From contig NC_080572.1 of the NCBI RefSeq assembly GCF_030247185.1, positions 157,417,080 to 157,481,079 of the forward strand: a stretch of 64,000 nt of DNA, written 5' to 3'. Origin of the DNA: Malaya genurostris (Eukaryota; Arthropoda; Insecta; Diptera; Culicidae). Below the pieces are notes generated by a model. It made no database searches. It was not told the origin of the DNA and worked only from the letters and a program-made list of their open reading frames with translations. Every line of letters begins with the position of its first letter. Positions within the stretch are counted from its first letter, which is position 1. The position numbers were made by a program, and so were the translations under genes. Of this stretch, positions 33,447-43,866 are shown piece after piece.

Positions 33447-33559
33447 CCACGGAGTGCAGAGCTCATGTCGACGAAAATTTTCATCATTTCCACAGAAGTA
33501 AATAGCGGAGTGGAGTTTACAGTTGGGCCATCATCAGTAGTTTTGAAACCAGGTGGCGG

Positions 33560-34060
33560 GAGAATTAGATCCGGTAGATTATTCAGCCTGGGGAAATTCA
33601 CTGGGTCCAATGGCGATACAGGTGGTACAGGTGGAACCTTCTTCTTCGATGGTTGTCGCTGAGGTGTAGCTTGTTTCCATATTTTCAGGAACTAAGCACG
33701 TTTCGGGCAAATTCGTTCGGTTGCTTAGCACAGTTAGCACAGTGGGGGTAGATTCTTCATCCATAGCGCACTCGTTGGTAGCATGATTCGATCCGCGGCT
33801 GTTGCAACGGCTAATCATGTGGCAATTTCGAGCACCATGCCCGAAGTGTAGACATTTCATGCAGTGAGTTAGATCTCTGCGTTGGTTGCGGTAGGTTTTC
33901 CATATCACGATGGCATGATCGATGACCTTCAGTTCCTTAAGCTGCTTCAACGTGGTCGTAACATACCTCTCTTGAAGTGAATTAGGCACAAAGCATCTCT
34001 GTACGTGCGTCTATCATCTTCTCGACGTTTCATTCGATGAATTCCCAGAGCCGGTTTTTT
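33560..34060 (-). pseudogene. Jockey Gag/ORF1 C-terminal half (zinc knuckles)
   Basis: Reads KKPALGIHRMKRR at the AF junction, then LKQLKELKVIDHAIVIWKTY and zinc knuckles CMKCLHFGHGARNC and CNSRGSNHATNEC (the second with an altered Cys). This continues the N-half at 35272-35708 once the AF insertion is removed. ORF1 binds element RNA. A stop and a frameshift lie near 33990. Confidence 0.72.
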
Positions 34061-34061
34061 T

Positions 34062-35270
34062 GTCGTGAATACGACTTACTTTACTATGGGGAGCCTTTTC
34101 AAAATTTACCCTCTGAGAGAGTGATAAGTTTTTGATCGTGAATATCTATTGTTGTATCTAACGAATCAACATAATTTTTGCTACACGCCATCGGAAATAT
34201 GATCACAATTTTATGATAAAATTTTCAGTTTTGTGACATAATTTCAAATAATTCAGAATTAAACTTTTCTGAAATGTTTGGTATAAACGAGTATTAAAGA
34301 GGATAATTCATAAGGCGCGTTTGCCTTTCTCGTATTTTTAAAGCTCATAGCTCAGTGATCTGTGGAAGGATTTATATAATCTAACTACCAATAGAATCGA
34401 AATTTTTCAACTTAAACGTGTATAGCAAAAGCATTGAAGTATTTCAATAGTACACTATTGAAAAACCTGTCTCATTTGACCCATGTCAACACCAGCCAAT
34501 CAAAACGCGATCTGAGGAAGAGAACAAAATATCTGCGGCTGTACAAAAATCGTTCGAGGAAAATGTTCCGAACAGTGTTTAATATCGTAGTGAGTTCCAC
34601 AATTTGGTCCTTCTGAAAGGCAGGAATGAATCCCGTATAGCACCCTGATAGTTTCTTTCAATGAAATGCAAATCCGAAATGAAATAATCGACATTAAAAT
34701 TCTGTATGCGGCTATTTTTATAGCCGTTAGGACAGCCCATTAGTGAAAAAGCTACAAACGAAATCACATAAAAAGAAACCTCTTAACAAAAATTGAATCA
34801 GTTTGGATGCTATCGCCACTGCGAGCAGATGTGTTTTGTGTCGTCTGCACAGCTAGTTCCGCTTTCGACAAGAGCGATTACGTCAAAGCTGCCAGTCATT
34901 AGCATTGGTGAAAAAACAACGTTGGAGAGCATTACGCAAAATCAGCCGTTCTAATGGCTCTAAAAGTTTTCTAAAGAACTATTAGGATTTGTTATTCGCA
35001 AATCGAAGGTAAATATCCTCAGTTTAGTGCAAATTTAGAACAGTTTGGTTAGATTTGTGCACTTTTCGCTGTGTGAAATTCACAGTAATCAATGTGTGAA
35101 ATTCACGAGATCAAGTGAAGCCTTTGTTTTTGCGAAAAATGTGAAAAAGGGGAATGCTTGCATAATTCATACAATTGATCAACTAATTGATATTCGGAAG
35201 TGTTGAGGAACATGTCAGTTGTTTTCGTATTCACGGCATCCAGTTATGTCTCTGACATTACCCACCCGCC
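34062..35270 (-). mobile_element. AF-family repeat copy E, inserted in Jockey gag
   Basis: This 1,209-bp copy has the clearest boundaries. The left end GTCGTGAATACGAC starts at 34062 after T7 (34055-34061); the right end CCCACCCGCC stops at 35270 before T6 (35271-35276). On both sides lies the same Jockey gag frame (TLSKLKK before, KKPALGIHR after), so the insertion site was an A-run in the minus strand and the duplicated bases are As. The interior is about 90% like copy B by eye but lacks B's internal duplication. Read on the minus strand it starts GGCGGGTGGGTAATGTC and ends in A7. Confidence 0.8.
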
Positions 35271-35271
35271 T

Positions 35272-35708
35272 TTTTTAATTTTGATAAGGTGTCCATCAGT
35301 GACTCTTCGCTGACTGATGGAAGTCCTTTCGGCACAACTTTGTATGGTTTTTCACTCGGGTTGTCATGAGTGAAAAATTCATGTTTCGTTTCCTGGGGAT
35401 GTTTCATTACCAGAGCATATACGTCCTGTGAGTTGCAAAGCAGCTTGGTCCCAAAGCTGCATAACTTGAATGTTGGTGCGACATTCAATGAATGTCAATC
35501 TCCGCAGTGAGTGATAATTTGCATTGGCAACCATCAACGGTGGAAGCTTGATTTTCCTGGTCACTGTTTTCCAAGTGGCATTATCCATATTATCCGGATC
35601 GGCATCTGGATTGTAGTCAATATCCAGCGAAGCGTAGGTGTTCATTGTAGCCACTGACACATGGCCGACAGATGATGCTCTGGAACTTGTAGTTTTCTTC
35701 CGCTTCAC
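35272..35708 (-). pseudogene. Jockey Gag/ORF1 N-terminal half
   Basis: The frame 35708-35379 reads MKRKKTTSSRASS..., then KIKLPPLMVANANYHSLRRL. After a frameshift, 35488-35272 continues with LCNSQDVYALVMKHPQETKH, FFTHDNPSEKPYKVVPKGLP and SEESLMDTLSKLKK. The PPLMV...F(Y/F)TH....KP.K.V.KGLP pattern is characteristic of Jockey-group Gag proteins. The frame is broken at the A-run where AF copy E is inserted. Confidence 0.75.
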
Positions 35709-35710
35709 GG

Positions 35711-36639
35711 ACCGTCCCGAACTGTTTCTCTCACAATCTTCTCCAATTCACTCGTATGTATCAAAGTTTTACTGGGTACTCGTTGAAAACAAAACACAGA
35801 ATGTCATGAGAGCACGACCTGGACGTTTGAGGTATTATACCACACAGAAGGTATGTATGGGGGGCCACTGCTTGGGAATAGCTGTTCTAGATGATATTGC
35901 GACCTGTCTAGGTAGAGGAGAGCTATTTGTTAAGGTAGATAGTAGCTGTCAAATTATCTAAGCGAACAGTCTAATCGAATGCTTTGTTTGGATTTGAAAT
36001 GTTTTGGTAAAAAATGTCCTTGCCGATTTCTGTGACTCGAATAAGTACTTTTTGCTCGAGCTGTGGTAAAATAAAACATTGTAATATTGATATATATTTT
36101 CGACTAACAAGATATTTATTGTCGTAGTTGTTTTAAGTTCTTTGTGTAATTTTTTAACTTTAATCAGACTTTTATTTTCATATATTTTTATTCAGTGGCG
36201 GACGGATTCAAAGACGGAAACACCAACTCCATCGCAACAAATACATGAAATCGAGAACTCGGACACCATCATCCAACTCAACTTCATACCATTGAACGGA
36301 GTTCAGAAATATTCACGTATATTTGAAAATTCGCAAGAACCTTTATTTAATTGACTCAATTATTTATTTACGATACTTTTTCGGTATGGTAACACATAAT
36401 TTGAATATTTGATATTATATTGCACTTCTTGTGAATATTATCAAAATGATTTCCGAACAATCTCGTTTGTGTTAATAAATATCACATTCCCACAACGTTT
36501 AAAAGTAAATTTTGTTATTTTAACGGTTTATACAACTTATAATAGGCGCCAACCTTTCATTATTAATCGACTCTGTGTAATAAAGGATGACTCTATGAAT
36601 AAAATCGATTTTTGTCTTTACACGATGGTAATAGAATTG
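35711..36639. other. No gene; probable Jockey leader then AT-rich DNA
   Basis: 35711-36000 lies upstream of the Jockey gag on its strand and may be its 5' leader; the minus strand has TATAATACCTC at 35827-35837. The rest is AT-rich with only accidental frames. Confidence 0.4.
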
Positions 36640-37095
36640 TTGGAAAACCTGACTTTTTATCGATGCTTGGAGACCCCTAGTGTCATTTTCATATTGAAAA
36701 TGGCTGAGCTAATTTCAATAAACAAGTTCGTTTGATAGCTAGTGACCGAAAAAAACCCGTTATTCACTCTCCGTTCAATTTTCTCGGTGATGGCTCAACT
36801 GATTGTAACAAGTTTAAACTCGTTTAAAAGCTACTTTTAGATTGTGAATCAAGTTCCAAGATCAATTGGTTGTCACTTTCGGTTCCGGAGATATAAGCGG
36901 AATTATAGGGTGATTATTGTAAGAATTCAAATTTCAAATTACTTATTAATTTTTCTCTGCGACAAAGGCATCATCACTAGGTGGATTAAAACAGGTTTCT
37001 ATAGAAGGGTAATAGAATTGCTGGAGAACCCGTTTTACGGTCGGAGCTCCGGATGACGGTTTCGGTCCCGGAGATATGATCATAGAAGTGACGTA
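36640..37095 (+). repeat. Degenerate relative of the 330-bp mosquito repeat
   Basis: Contains TAATAGAATTGTTGGAAAACC and its near-copy at 37008, TCTCGGTGATGGCTCAACTG and CGGTTCCGGAGATATAAGC, recognisable but diverged versions of motifs in the 28870-30190 repeat. Short terminal-like pieces recur at 37798-37860 (TTGCCTTTCTCGTACAGAAT) and 38333-38420. Confidence 0.5.
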
Positions 37096-37194
37096 AGAGT
37101 CGACCCGCACTTTTTTCTATACGCTCAAATACTTAGACTCGAGATATGATCGTAAATGTAATGTATCCGCCTTCGCCATCGACGCAACAGTGAC

Positions 37195-37385
37195 GACGTT
37201 TTGCGCTGAGTAAGTGGCCCTTGTTCTGCGAGTCGAGTGAGGTGAGATAAGTCGAGTCACCCGAGTCACACGATTCTGACAGTCGAATGAAGTGACAAAA
37301 GTCACCAGGATGAACTATCACCGTATTCCTGCAGTCGAATCTGGGTGGAAAAAGTCACCGGGGGTGAGTTTTAGAGTCGATACCT
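37195..37385 (-). repeat. GTCGAG-rich palindromic repeat, copy 1
   Basis: Shares GGCCCTTGTTCTGCGAGTCG and GTGAGGTGAGATAAGTCGAG with the reverse complement of 46870-46985 (copy 2). It is built of short, self-complementary GAGTCG/CGACTC and GTGAC/GTCAC blocks. No coding content. Probably a small non-autonomous transposon. Confidence 0.55.
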
Positions 37386-38545
37386 GTGAGTTAAGTGACA
37401 GCAGAAATATAAAACGAAAAATGGAGATTTTCAAAATTTCTGCTATAAAAGGTGAATGATGTACGGAAAAGGATTTAATTGTTTTTTTTTTATGCAGAAA
37501 AACCGAATTTTTTAATTTTTTTAGCTATTCTCAAAATATGCGCTCGATCGGAATCGCTTGCCTAAATCGGCTAATTCAAGTCAAAAAACATATTTGACTA
37601 GATATTCTGATAGGAGGAGTATTAACTATTCCCATTTCGTTATGAATAAAAAACAGCTATCGATTCAATTTTGTTTTATTTGCAATGTCCCAACAAAATA
37701 GAATGTATTATGTATTGCCATTAAATTTTATTGATAAGCTTTGTAGTTATACCTGACTATCCTTGTTCGCCTATTTGTGATAGACAAGTTTGGTATATTT
37801 TTGCCTTTCTCGTACAGAATGGCTATGTAATCACCTTGAAAACCGACTCAGAAATCTTGAAGTTTCAAAGTCGATATCAGTAGGTCTAATACAAAAAGAT
37901 TTTGGGTTCTATATCGCAAATGAAAAAATTGATTACCTTTTTATATTCAAAAATAGATTAAAATAAAAAAAATTGTTTGAACCTATCAACTAAAATGTGT
38001 GTTAAATTCACACTTCTACTTTATATCACATGAACATGCTTGAGAAGAAAAAACTGAGAACAAAATGGCAGAGAATTAACAATTTATACTATGATAATTG
38101 TTAATTTTAATGGGAAGTAAATTCAATGAATCTTATTTTGAATTTTCAAATACACTGCATAATTATTGTCAATTGTAATTTATGTTTTAATGATAAAACA
38201 CCTAAAGTTCTAATTGCTCATTGAAAAACAACTCATGTTACTCATCGCCAACTGTTTTATGTGAACTATGGCGTGATAACGTACGGAATAATTTAGTAAC
38301 TGGTGAAAATGATGCGGTTACAGGTTTATAATTTTTGACTTTCTCACATATGTAAGGGCTATACAATCAATAAGAAAATGGGCCTTTTAACCCAATTTCA
38401 TATACCATTCGATTCCCTCCCGTGGTTGATGGGCTTGACGGTATTGCAAACATCATCAGATACGATTAACTATTGTTACAATTTAATATAAATATGTGTT
38501 ACAACTTTTAGTTTAATTATTGAGTTTATTGAGTGAGGCATGAAA
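37386..38545. other. No gene seen (AT-rich)
   Basis: Very AT-rich 1.16 kb with no credible frame. Two short pieces (37798-37860, 38333-38420) look like ends of the dispersed mosquito repeat. Confidence 0.5.
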
Positions 38546-38547
38546 CG

Positions 38548-38905
38548 ATTTGAATAAGATGTTGATTGCAATACGCTCCAACATCCGGGGTTGGAGAGGC
38601 CGGTAGGGCTTAACTGAGCTCTTTTTTATGTTTCATTTTCATACTACCGGCCCTTATTACCGATGTGAAGTGGAAATTAAGCGAAATAAACGTACCCCAG
38701 TCAGGTTTCACACGATAACGGAATAGTTGAATGGTGAATTAAGTTCATCTTTGACGTTTATTCTGTGAGGTTGTGTGTGCTCGTGTGGAATCTGATGAAT
38801 GAGGTGATATGTGAGTGAAGTATAAGTGAAGTGGAATGCAAGAACGGTAATAAAGGCCACCGTTTCAGCTCAGGACTAACGATCGACCAATAAAAGAGAT
38901 CGAAA
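38548..38905 (+). repeat. Dispersed direct repeat, copy 1
   Basis: Matches 42375-42843 in the same orientation: ATGTTGATTGCAATACGCTCC, GGTTGGAGAGGCCGGTAGGG, CTGAGCTCTTTTTTATG, ACTACCGGCCC and the end GGTAATAAAGGCCACCGTTTC, CAGCTCAGGACTAACGATCG. The two copies bracket the Transib-like element. The TG start and poly-A-signal-like AATAAA could suit an LTR, but no internal domain is visible. It could also be a SINE. Confidence 0.6.
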
Positions 38906-38967
38906 TTGGGTGACGGCACCTCCATTCATCTCAAATCCATTAGTCATTTCATATATGAAAACCATTG

Positions 38968-39006
38968 CACAGTGGTCCGGATCCGCAATTTAGGGGGACA
39001 AAAACA
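38968..39006 (+). promoter_or_regulatory. Left RSS-like terminus (heptamer-23-nonamer)
   Basis: Heptamer CACAGTG is identical to the consensus V(D)J heptamer. After exactly 23 bp comes ACAAAAACA, which differs from the consensus nonamer ACAAAAACC at the last base. This would be the transposase recognition and cleavage site. Confidence 0.85.
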
Positions 39007-39897
39007 TTTGTGGCTTAGCCTTAAACTTTACAGCTATGATGTCTTCGGAACAAATGATCAGTGAAAGATAAGCCATATTTTGAAGCATATGGTATTAGGG
39101 TGGTTCTAATTATTAGGGTGATGCAAAAATTATTTTCCGTATGTGTTGAGATAGAGGACTGCATCCTTCGGCAAAATTGTAGGAAAACTTATATCAAGCA
39201 ACTTTGCCGAAAACACTATTGTAGTATCTCTAACGGTTTTAGTGTTACAGCTATTTTAATATATCAACTTAGGGTGTTCCTAAAAAAATCAGATTTTTTG
39301 CTCTAGCTTTCTTAATATTCACTTCTCGATTTTGGTGTCTTTGAATATCTTTTAGAGTTTGTTGAAACCAATTTTTTCATAACTAGCGCATTCAGGTAGC
39401 GTTTTCTGAACCGAAGTTATGAGCAAAACTAGTTCAAAAACAGATCATTTTTAAACTGCTATATCTAACATTGGAGCAAACGAAAAAAAAATCGGTTTCT
39501 TTCATTTGATAGAAAATACTTTCAAGCATGTTTATAGAAAAAATGGCGGAGGAGATATTTTTTTAAATTTTTTAAATTGTGTTCAAACATTGGGTTTTTT
39601 CATTGAAAAATGCTCTTTCATGTAAGACATTTATTAGCTATACATATTAAAATAAGGTATTGCTGTCTTCTAGCGTGTTAAAATTAAAAATGTTAATTCA
39701 GCTGCATAATCGGGAAGATGGAGTGTGTACTGGTTGGTTGTTACTCTATTCGATAATGCTATTACAGGATCAGACGTTAAAAGAAATCGTTTGAATACAT
39801 CCTCTAGATTCACTAAACGATTGAAGTTCTGTGGATGGAACTGCCTATACTTACGAATTGATTTATTTCGACTCTCTTGCGCTTCCTTACTGTACAT
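38968..39897. repeat. Left long inverted arm of the Transib-like element
   Basis: About 930 bp, the reverse complement of 41003-41876 with high identity. It contains the RSS-like end, non-coding sequence and a complete copy of the transposase C-terminal codons on the minus strand (39910-39670). The arms differ by a deletion of about 50 bp in the right arm within the coding part, and by scattered changes. Confidence 0.85.
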
Positions 39898-39910
39898 TAT
39901 TTGCTATCTG
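39670..39910 (-). pseudogene. Transib/RAG1-like transposase C-terminus, inverted duplicate
   Basis: The minus-strand frame reads MYSKEAQESRNKSIRKYRQF, then FNRLVNLEDVFKRFLLTSDP and a terminal PDYAAELTFLILTR. The E-x2-ES-RNK-x3-(K/R)-x2-R pattern parallels the RAG1 region around its third catalytic acidic residue (E962) and the matching Transib motif. This arm keeps the RNK segment that the plus-strand copy at 41008 has lost. It has no upstream transposase on this strand, so it is a duplicated tail, not a gene. Confidence 0.78.
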
Positions 39911-39985
39911 TTTGGTTCCCTTGCGATTGATTGTTGAGCAAAAAGGCTGGATAATCTGGAACAACAAACCTTCATCTGTTTCCCT

Positions 39986-41175
39986 TTGCTGCCCAGAATA
40001 ATAATCTTTCAAAAGGAAAACACGGAACTAACAGCAGGAAGTGGACAAAGTAAATGCAGAAATTGCAGAGCTCTCTCCCACAGTACTGGGGAAAGTATTT
40101 GTATCAACGAAGCTAGTGATCTGCCTGAACGATACGAAAGTGTTAAACGACATAACAGACATACACTCCCATGCTTGGACATATGCAAGCGCTCAGGAAA
40201 AGCTCTGAATTTTTCAAGAATTGAAACAAATGAGAATAATCCAAACAAATATAAATTTGGGATTTCGCCTCTACATGCAATGATTCGATCTATGGAACTT
40301 TGGCTAAAAGTGAGTTATTGTTCGCACATTGAGAAACCGACATGGCGCGTGTCCCGACAAAATCAGCATGTCAAGGAGCAAGAGATAAACATACTAACGG
40401 CATTAAAAGAGCAGCTAGGGTTACGTATTAGCAAAGACATCATATTAACAAGATATCCAGCTCGCTCATTTCCAGAATAAATCATTGGAAACATCCTTTT
40501 TTGCGAGCATGGTGCCCTCAGGTGAGTCCGCATCGAATCTCGTACATTGAAGTAGGGAAGAGAAATGTAAAATTCTTGCGCGCAAAAATAGCAGCATTGC
40601 GCACCCACACAATTGACATGATATGTTGAATGTGATGCCGTGTGATGGCGTTCCTATACTGAAGATTGATTTCGCTCCAAGCTGACAGGGTCTAGCATTG
40701 GTGAACCATTACCTGGAGGAGGCAACTCGAATGATGGTATCTGGGCCTGTAGATTTTTCAAAGAATATAACACAGTAGCGCAAATCATCGAGTTAAATGG
40801 AAATATACTTGAACGGTTTTTTATAATCTTAACGTTGATAAACAACAATGTGAAGATTTCGGTACTTGCTTTCCAGGAGTTTACTGAACAAACAAGAATT
40901 CGTTTTGTGGAGCTGTATTGATGGTATGCTCTGTCGCCAACCGTACATAAACTTCTGGTGCATGGGACTGCAATTATAAAACATGCTTTGCTTCCTATTG
41001 GTATGTACAGTAAGGAAGCGCAAGAGAGTTAGTGAATCTAGAGAATGTATTCAAACGATTTCTTTTAACGTCTGATCCTGTAATAGCATTATCGAATAGA
41101 GTAACAACCAACGTGAGTGTACTCCATCTTCCCGATTATGCAGCTGAATTAACATTTTTAATTTTAACACGCTAG
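39986..41175 (+). pseudogene. Transib/RAG1-like transposase, 5'-deleted and frameshifted
   Basis: Plus-strand pieces in order: KVLNDITDIHSHA (about 40140, shifted frame); KYKFGISPLHAMIRSMELWL and KEQLGLRISKDIILTR (frame 39986-40480); PGGGNSNDG with a FFKEYN stretch (from 40712); FVELY, stop, WYALSPTVHKLLVHGTAII; LLPIGMYSKEAQES (to 41027); then, after a deletion, VFKRFLLTSDPVIAL and the terminal LTR codons (to 41175). In Transib and RAG1 the LHxxIR, GNTNDGN-like, VHK-L-HG and ExxExRNK motifs occur in this order. The N-terminal half with the first Asp is absent. It is a dead gene. Confidence 0.75.
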
Positions 41176-41876
41176 AAGGCAGCAATACCTTATTTTAATA
41201 TGTATAGCTAATAAATGTCTTACATGAAAGAGCATTTTTCAATGAAAAAACCCAATGTTTTAACACAATTTAAAAAATTTAAAAAAATATCTCCTCCGCC
41301 ATTTTTTCTATAAACATGCTTGAAAGTATTTTCTATCAAATGAAAGAAACCGATTTTTTTTTCGTTTGCTCCAATGTTAGATATAGCAGTTTAAAAATGA
41401 TCTGTTTTTGAACTAGTTTTGCTTATAACTTCGGTTCAGAAAACGCTACCTGAATGCGCTAGTTATGAAAAAATTGGTTTCAACAAACTCTAAAAGATAT
41501 TCAAAGACACCAAAATCGAGAAGTGAATATTAAGAAAGCTAGAGCAAAAAATCTGATTTTTTAGGAACACCCTAAGTTGATATATTAAAATAGCTGTAAC
41601 ACTAAAACCGTTAGAGATACTACAATAGTGTTTTCGGCAAAGTTGCTTGATATAAGTTTTCCTACAATTTTGCCGAAGGATGCAGTCCTCTATCTCAACA
41701 CATACGGAAAATAATTTTTGCATCACCCTAATAATTAGAACCACCCTAATACCATATGCTTCAAAATATGGCTTATCTTTCACTGATCATTTGTTCCGAA
41801 GACATTATAGCTCTAAAGTTTAAGGCTAAGCCACAAATGTTTTTGTCCCTCTAAATTGTGGATCCGGACCACTGTG
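41003..41876. repeat. Right long inverted arm of the Transib-like element
   Basis: About 874 bp, inverted relative to 38968-39897. It begins inside transposase codons (ATGTACAGTAAGGAAGCG) and ends in the RSS-like terminus. Because it is continuous with the plus-strand transposase, this is the native 3' end; the left arm is the copy. Confidence 0.85.
41838..41876 (-). promoter_or_regulatory. Right RSS-like terminus (heptamer-23-nonamer)
   Basis: On the minus strand, CACAGTG (41876-41870), 23-bp spacer, ACAAAAACA (41846-41838), the mirror of the left end. Both ends are therefore of the 23-bp-spacer kind. Confidence 0.85.
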
Positions 41877-41881
41877 CATTG

Positions 41882-42374
41882 GTTAGAGCGAGATCTGTTG
41901 TGTCTGTTCGATAGATTGACTTCGAGAGTGAGATGAGGTTAGGAGTATTTCGCGTCGCTATAACAGCGATATCGTACATTTTCTGAACTACTTTTATGCG
42001 GTATTGCTTATCAGAGATGAAGCAAAAATTTTGTATTTGATTTCATCACAATTCATTTATTGAAAGTCGAGTAATCGGTAGAATAATATGGTGACTCTAT
42101 TAATGAAATGACTATTGGCACAATGAATTTAGTTAAAATCTATTAGAATTTATCTATTAGAATTATTATCTATTAGAATTTACTATTTAATCAATGTTAC
42201 AATATTTGTGTGTGAAATACATATTTGTATATATGGATATGTATGTACACATGTGTGTATATGTATGTATATATGTGTGTACGTCAGTATGCCTTGGTGC
42301 CTGTATATATTTATACATGTATGTATGTATGCGTTGTATCAAACCGTATATGGTGATACCTTTCGATTGTGAGT
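41882..42374. other. No gene; TATG/TGTATG-rich microsatellite
   Basis: AT-rich. 42195-42345 is a degenerate (TATG)n/(TGTA)n microsatellite; the apparent Val/Cys/Tyr-rich frame through it is meaningless. ATCTATTAGAATTTA is repeated around 42138-42183. Confidence 0.6.
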
Positions 42375-42843
42375 GAATAAAATGTTGATTGCATTACGCT
42401 CCAATATCATGGTTGGAGAGGCCGGTAGGGCTTCACTGAGCTCTTTTTATGTTTTATTTTCACACTACCGGTCCCTATAACCAGTGTGAAGTAGAAGTTA
42501 AGTGGAGTGAACGTATCCCAATTGGGTTTCACACGATGACAACAGGTGAACGGTGAATCGAGTCCATATTTGACGTTTATTGATGGTTTGTGTACAATGG
42601 ATTACTGTGGAATGAGACAGAATATTGTAGAATAGAACGGAATAATAATGAGTTAACCAATGGGCAAACCACTGATAGCTGTCAAACGATGTTCATCCAG
42701 TTTGTATTGTGAGGATGGATATATCGTTTGGGACCTGATGGGTGAGATGATGTGTGAGTGAAATGTAAGAGTAAGTGCATGCAAGAATGGTAATAAAGGC
42801 CACCGTTTCAGCTCAGGACTAACGATCGATCATTAGAAGAGAT
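42375..42843 (+). repeat. Dispersed direct repeat, copy 2
   Basis: Same family and orientation as 38548-38905; about 110 bp longer because of an extra block around 42590-42700. It ends at CAGGACTAACGATCGATCA just before the LINE that starts at about 42850. Confidence 0.6.
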
Positions 42844-43866
42844 AACATGACATTTCGACAGCACTGAAAAACTTAGACGCCTCAAAAGGGCCTGGACCTG
42901 ACAGTATACCACCAATATTTTTAAAAAATCTTGCTGAAGAACTTGCAATACCACTACAACTACTTTTTAACCTATCACTTAATAAATGTACTTTTCCTAA
43001 AGCATGGAAATCTTTCTTTCTTGTACCAATATTTAAATCTGGTGCAAAATCTAACATTCGGAACTACCGTGGAATAGCCATTATCTCATGCATCCCAAAA
43101 TTATTTGAAAAAATTGTAAATGAAAAACTTTTTCATCAACTTAAAAACGTAATAACAAACAAACAACATGGCTTTTTTAAAGGCCGCTCAACTACAACAA
43201 ATCTCTTAGAATTTATGACATTCACTCTGAATGCAATGGACGCCGGAAACTACGTAGAAACTCTTTACACTGACTTTAGCAAAGCCTTCGACCGTATTGA
43301 CATACCATTACTTCTACACAAACTACAAAAATATGGCATAAAACATACTCTTCTGGAATGGCTCAAATCATACTTAACGAATCGTGTACAGGTAGTCCGC
43401 TTCCTAAACATTCTGTCTGAACCAATCAATGTAACTTCTGGCGTACCTCAGGGTTCTCACTTAGGGCCTCTCCTTTTCATTTTACATATAAACGACATTT
43501 CCTTCATACTCAAAAATCTGAAAGTGCTTATATATGCAGACGACATGAAACTCTTCATGGAAATTGAAAATATTAACGACGCTGTAATATTCCAGAACGA
43601 AATCAATCTATTCCACATTTGGTGCTGCAAAAGTCTACTCCAACTCAATGTAAAAAAATGTAACTCAATAACTTTCAGTAGGAAAAATGAAACTATACCT
43701 ATAAACATACATCTAGGAAATCAACTTGTAGAAAAATGTAAAATTGTAAGAGATTTAGGCGTAATCTTAGACTCCAAGCTCACTTTTGTGGAACACTACA
43801 ATACCATAATCAATAAAGCTAATAGCATGCTGGGCTTTATTAAACGCTTCAGTCATAACTTTCAGG

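Larger units (their letters stand above)
31940..35710 (-). mobile_element. Jockey-type LINE, split by an AF element
   Basis: Minus-strand order: gag/ORF1 N-part (35708-35272), [AF insertion 34062-35270], gag/ORF1 C-part with zinc knuckles (34060-33579), endonuclease (33446-32577) and RT start (32460-31940). Without the insertion the element fragment is about 2.6 kb and is cut within the RT. Its 5' side (35711-36000) probably holds the untranslated leader. Confidence 0.8.
38968..41876 (+). mobile_element. Transib/RAG1-like DNA transposon with RSS-like ends
   Basis: A 2,909-bp element flanked by a perfect 5-bp duplication, CATTG (38963-38967 and 41877-41881). Both termini read CACAGTG, a 23-bp spacer, then ACAAAAACA: left 38968-38974 / 38975-38997 / 38998-39006; right, on the other strand, 41876-41870 / 41869-41847 / 41846-41838. 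Transib transposons, the relatives of vertebrate RAG1, have RSS-like ends and 5-bp duplications. The interior encodes Transib-like C-terminal transposase. The termini continue into about 0.9-kb inverted arms. Confidence 0.88.

Noticed and set aside
39061..39306. 81-codon frame and its mirror at 41490-41783 as a conserved protein
   Set aside because: They are the two inverted arms of the Transib-like element; the identity is due to the arms, and the frame has no transposase motif.
42194..42376. Tyr/Val/Cys-rich 60-codon frame
   Set aside because: Translation of a TATG/TGTA microsatellite.
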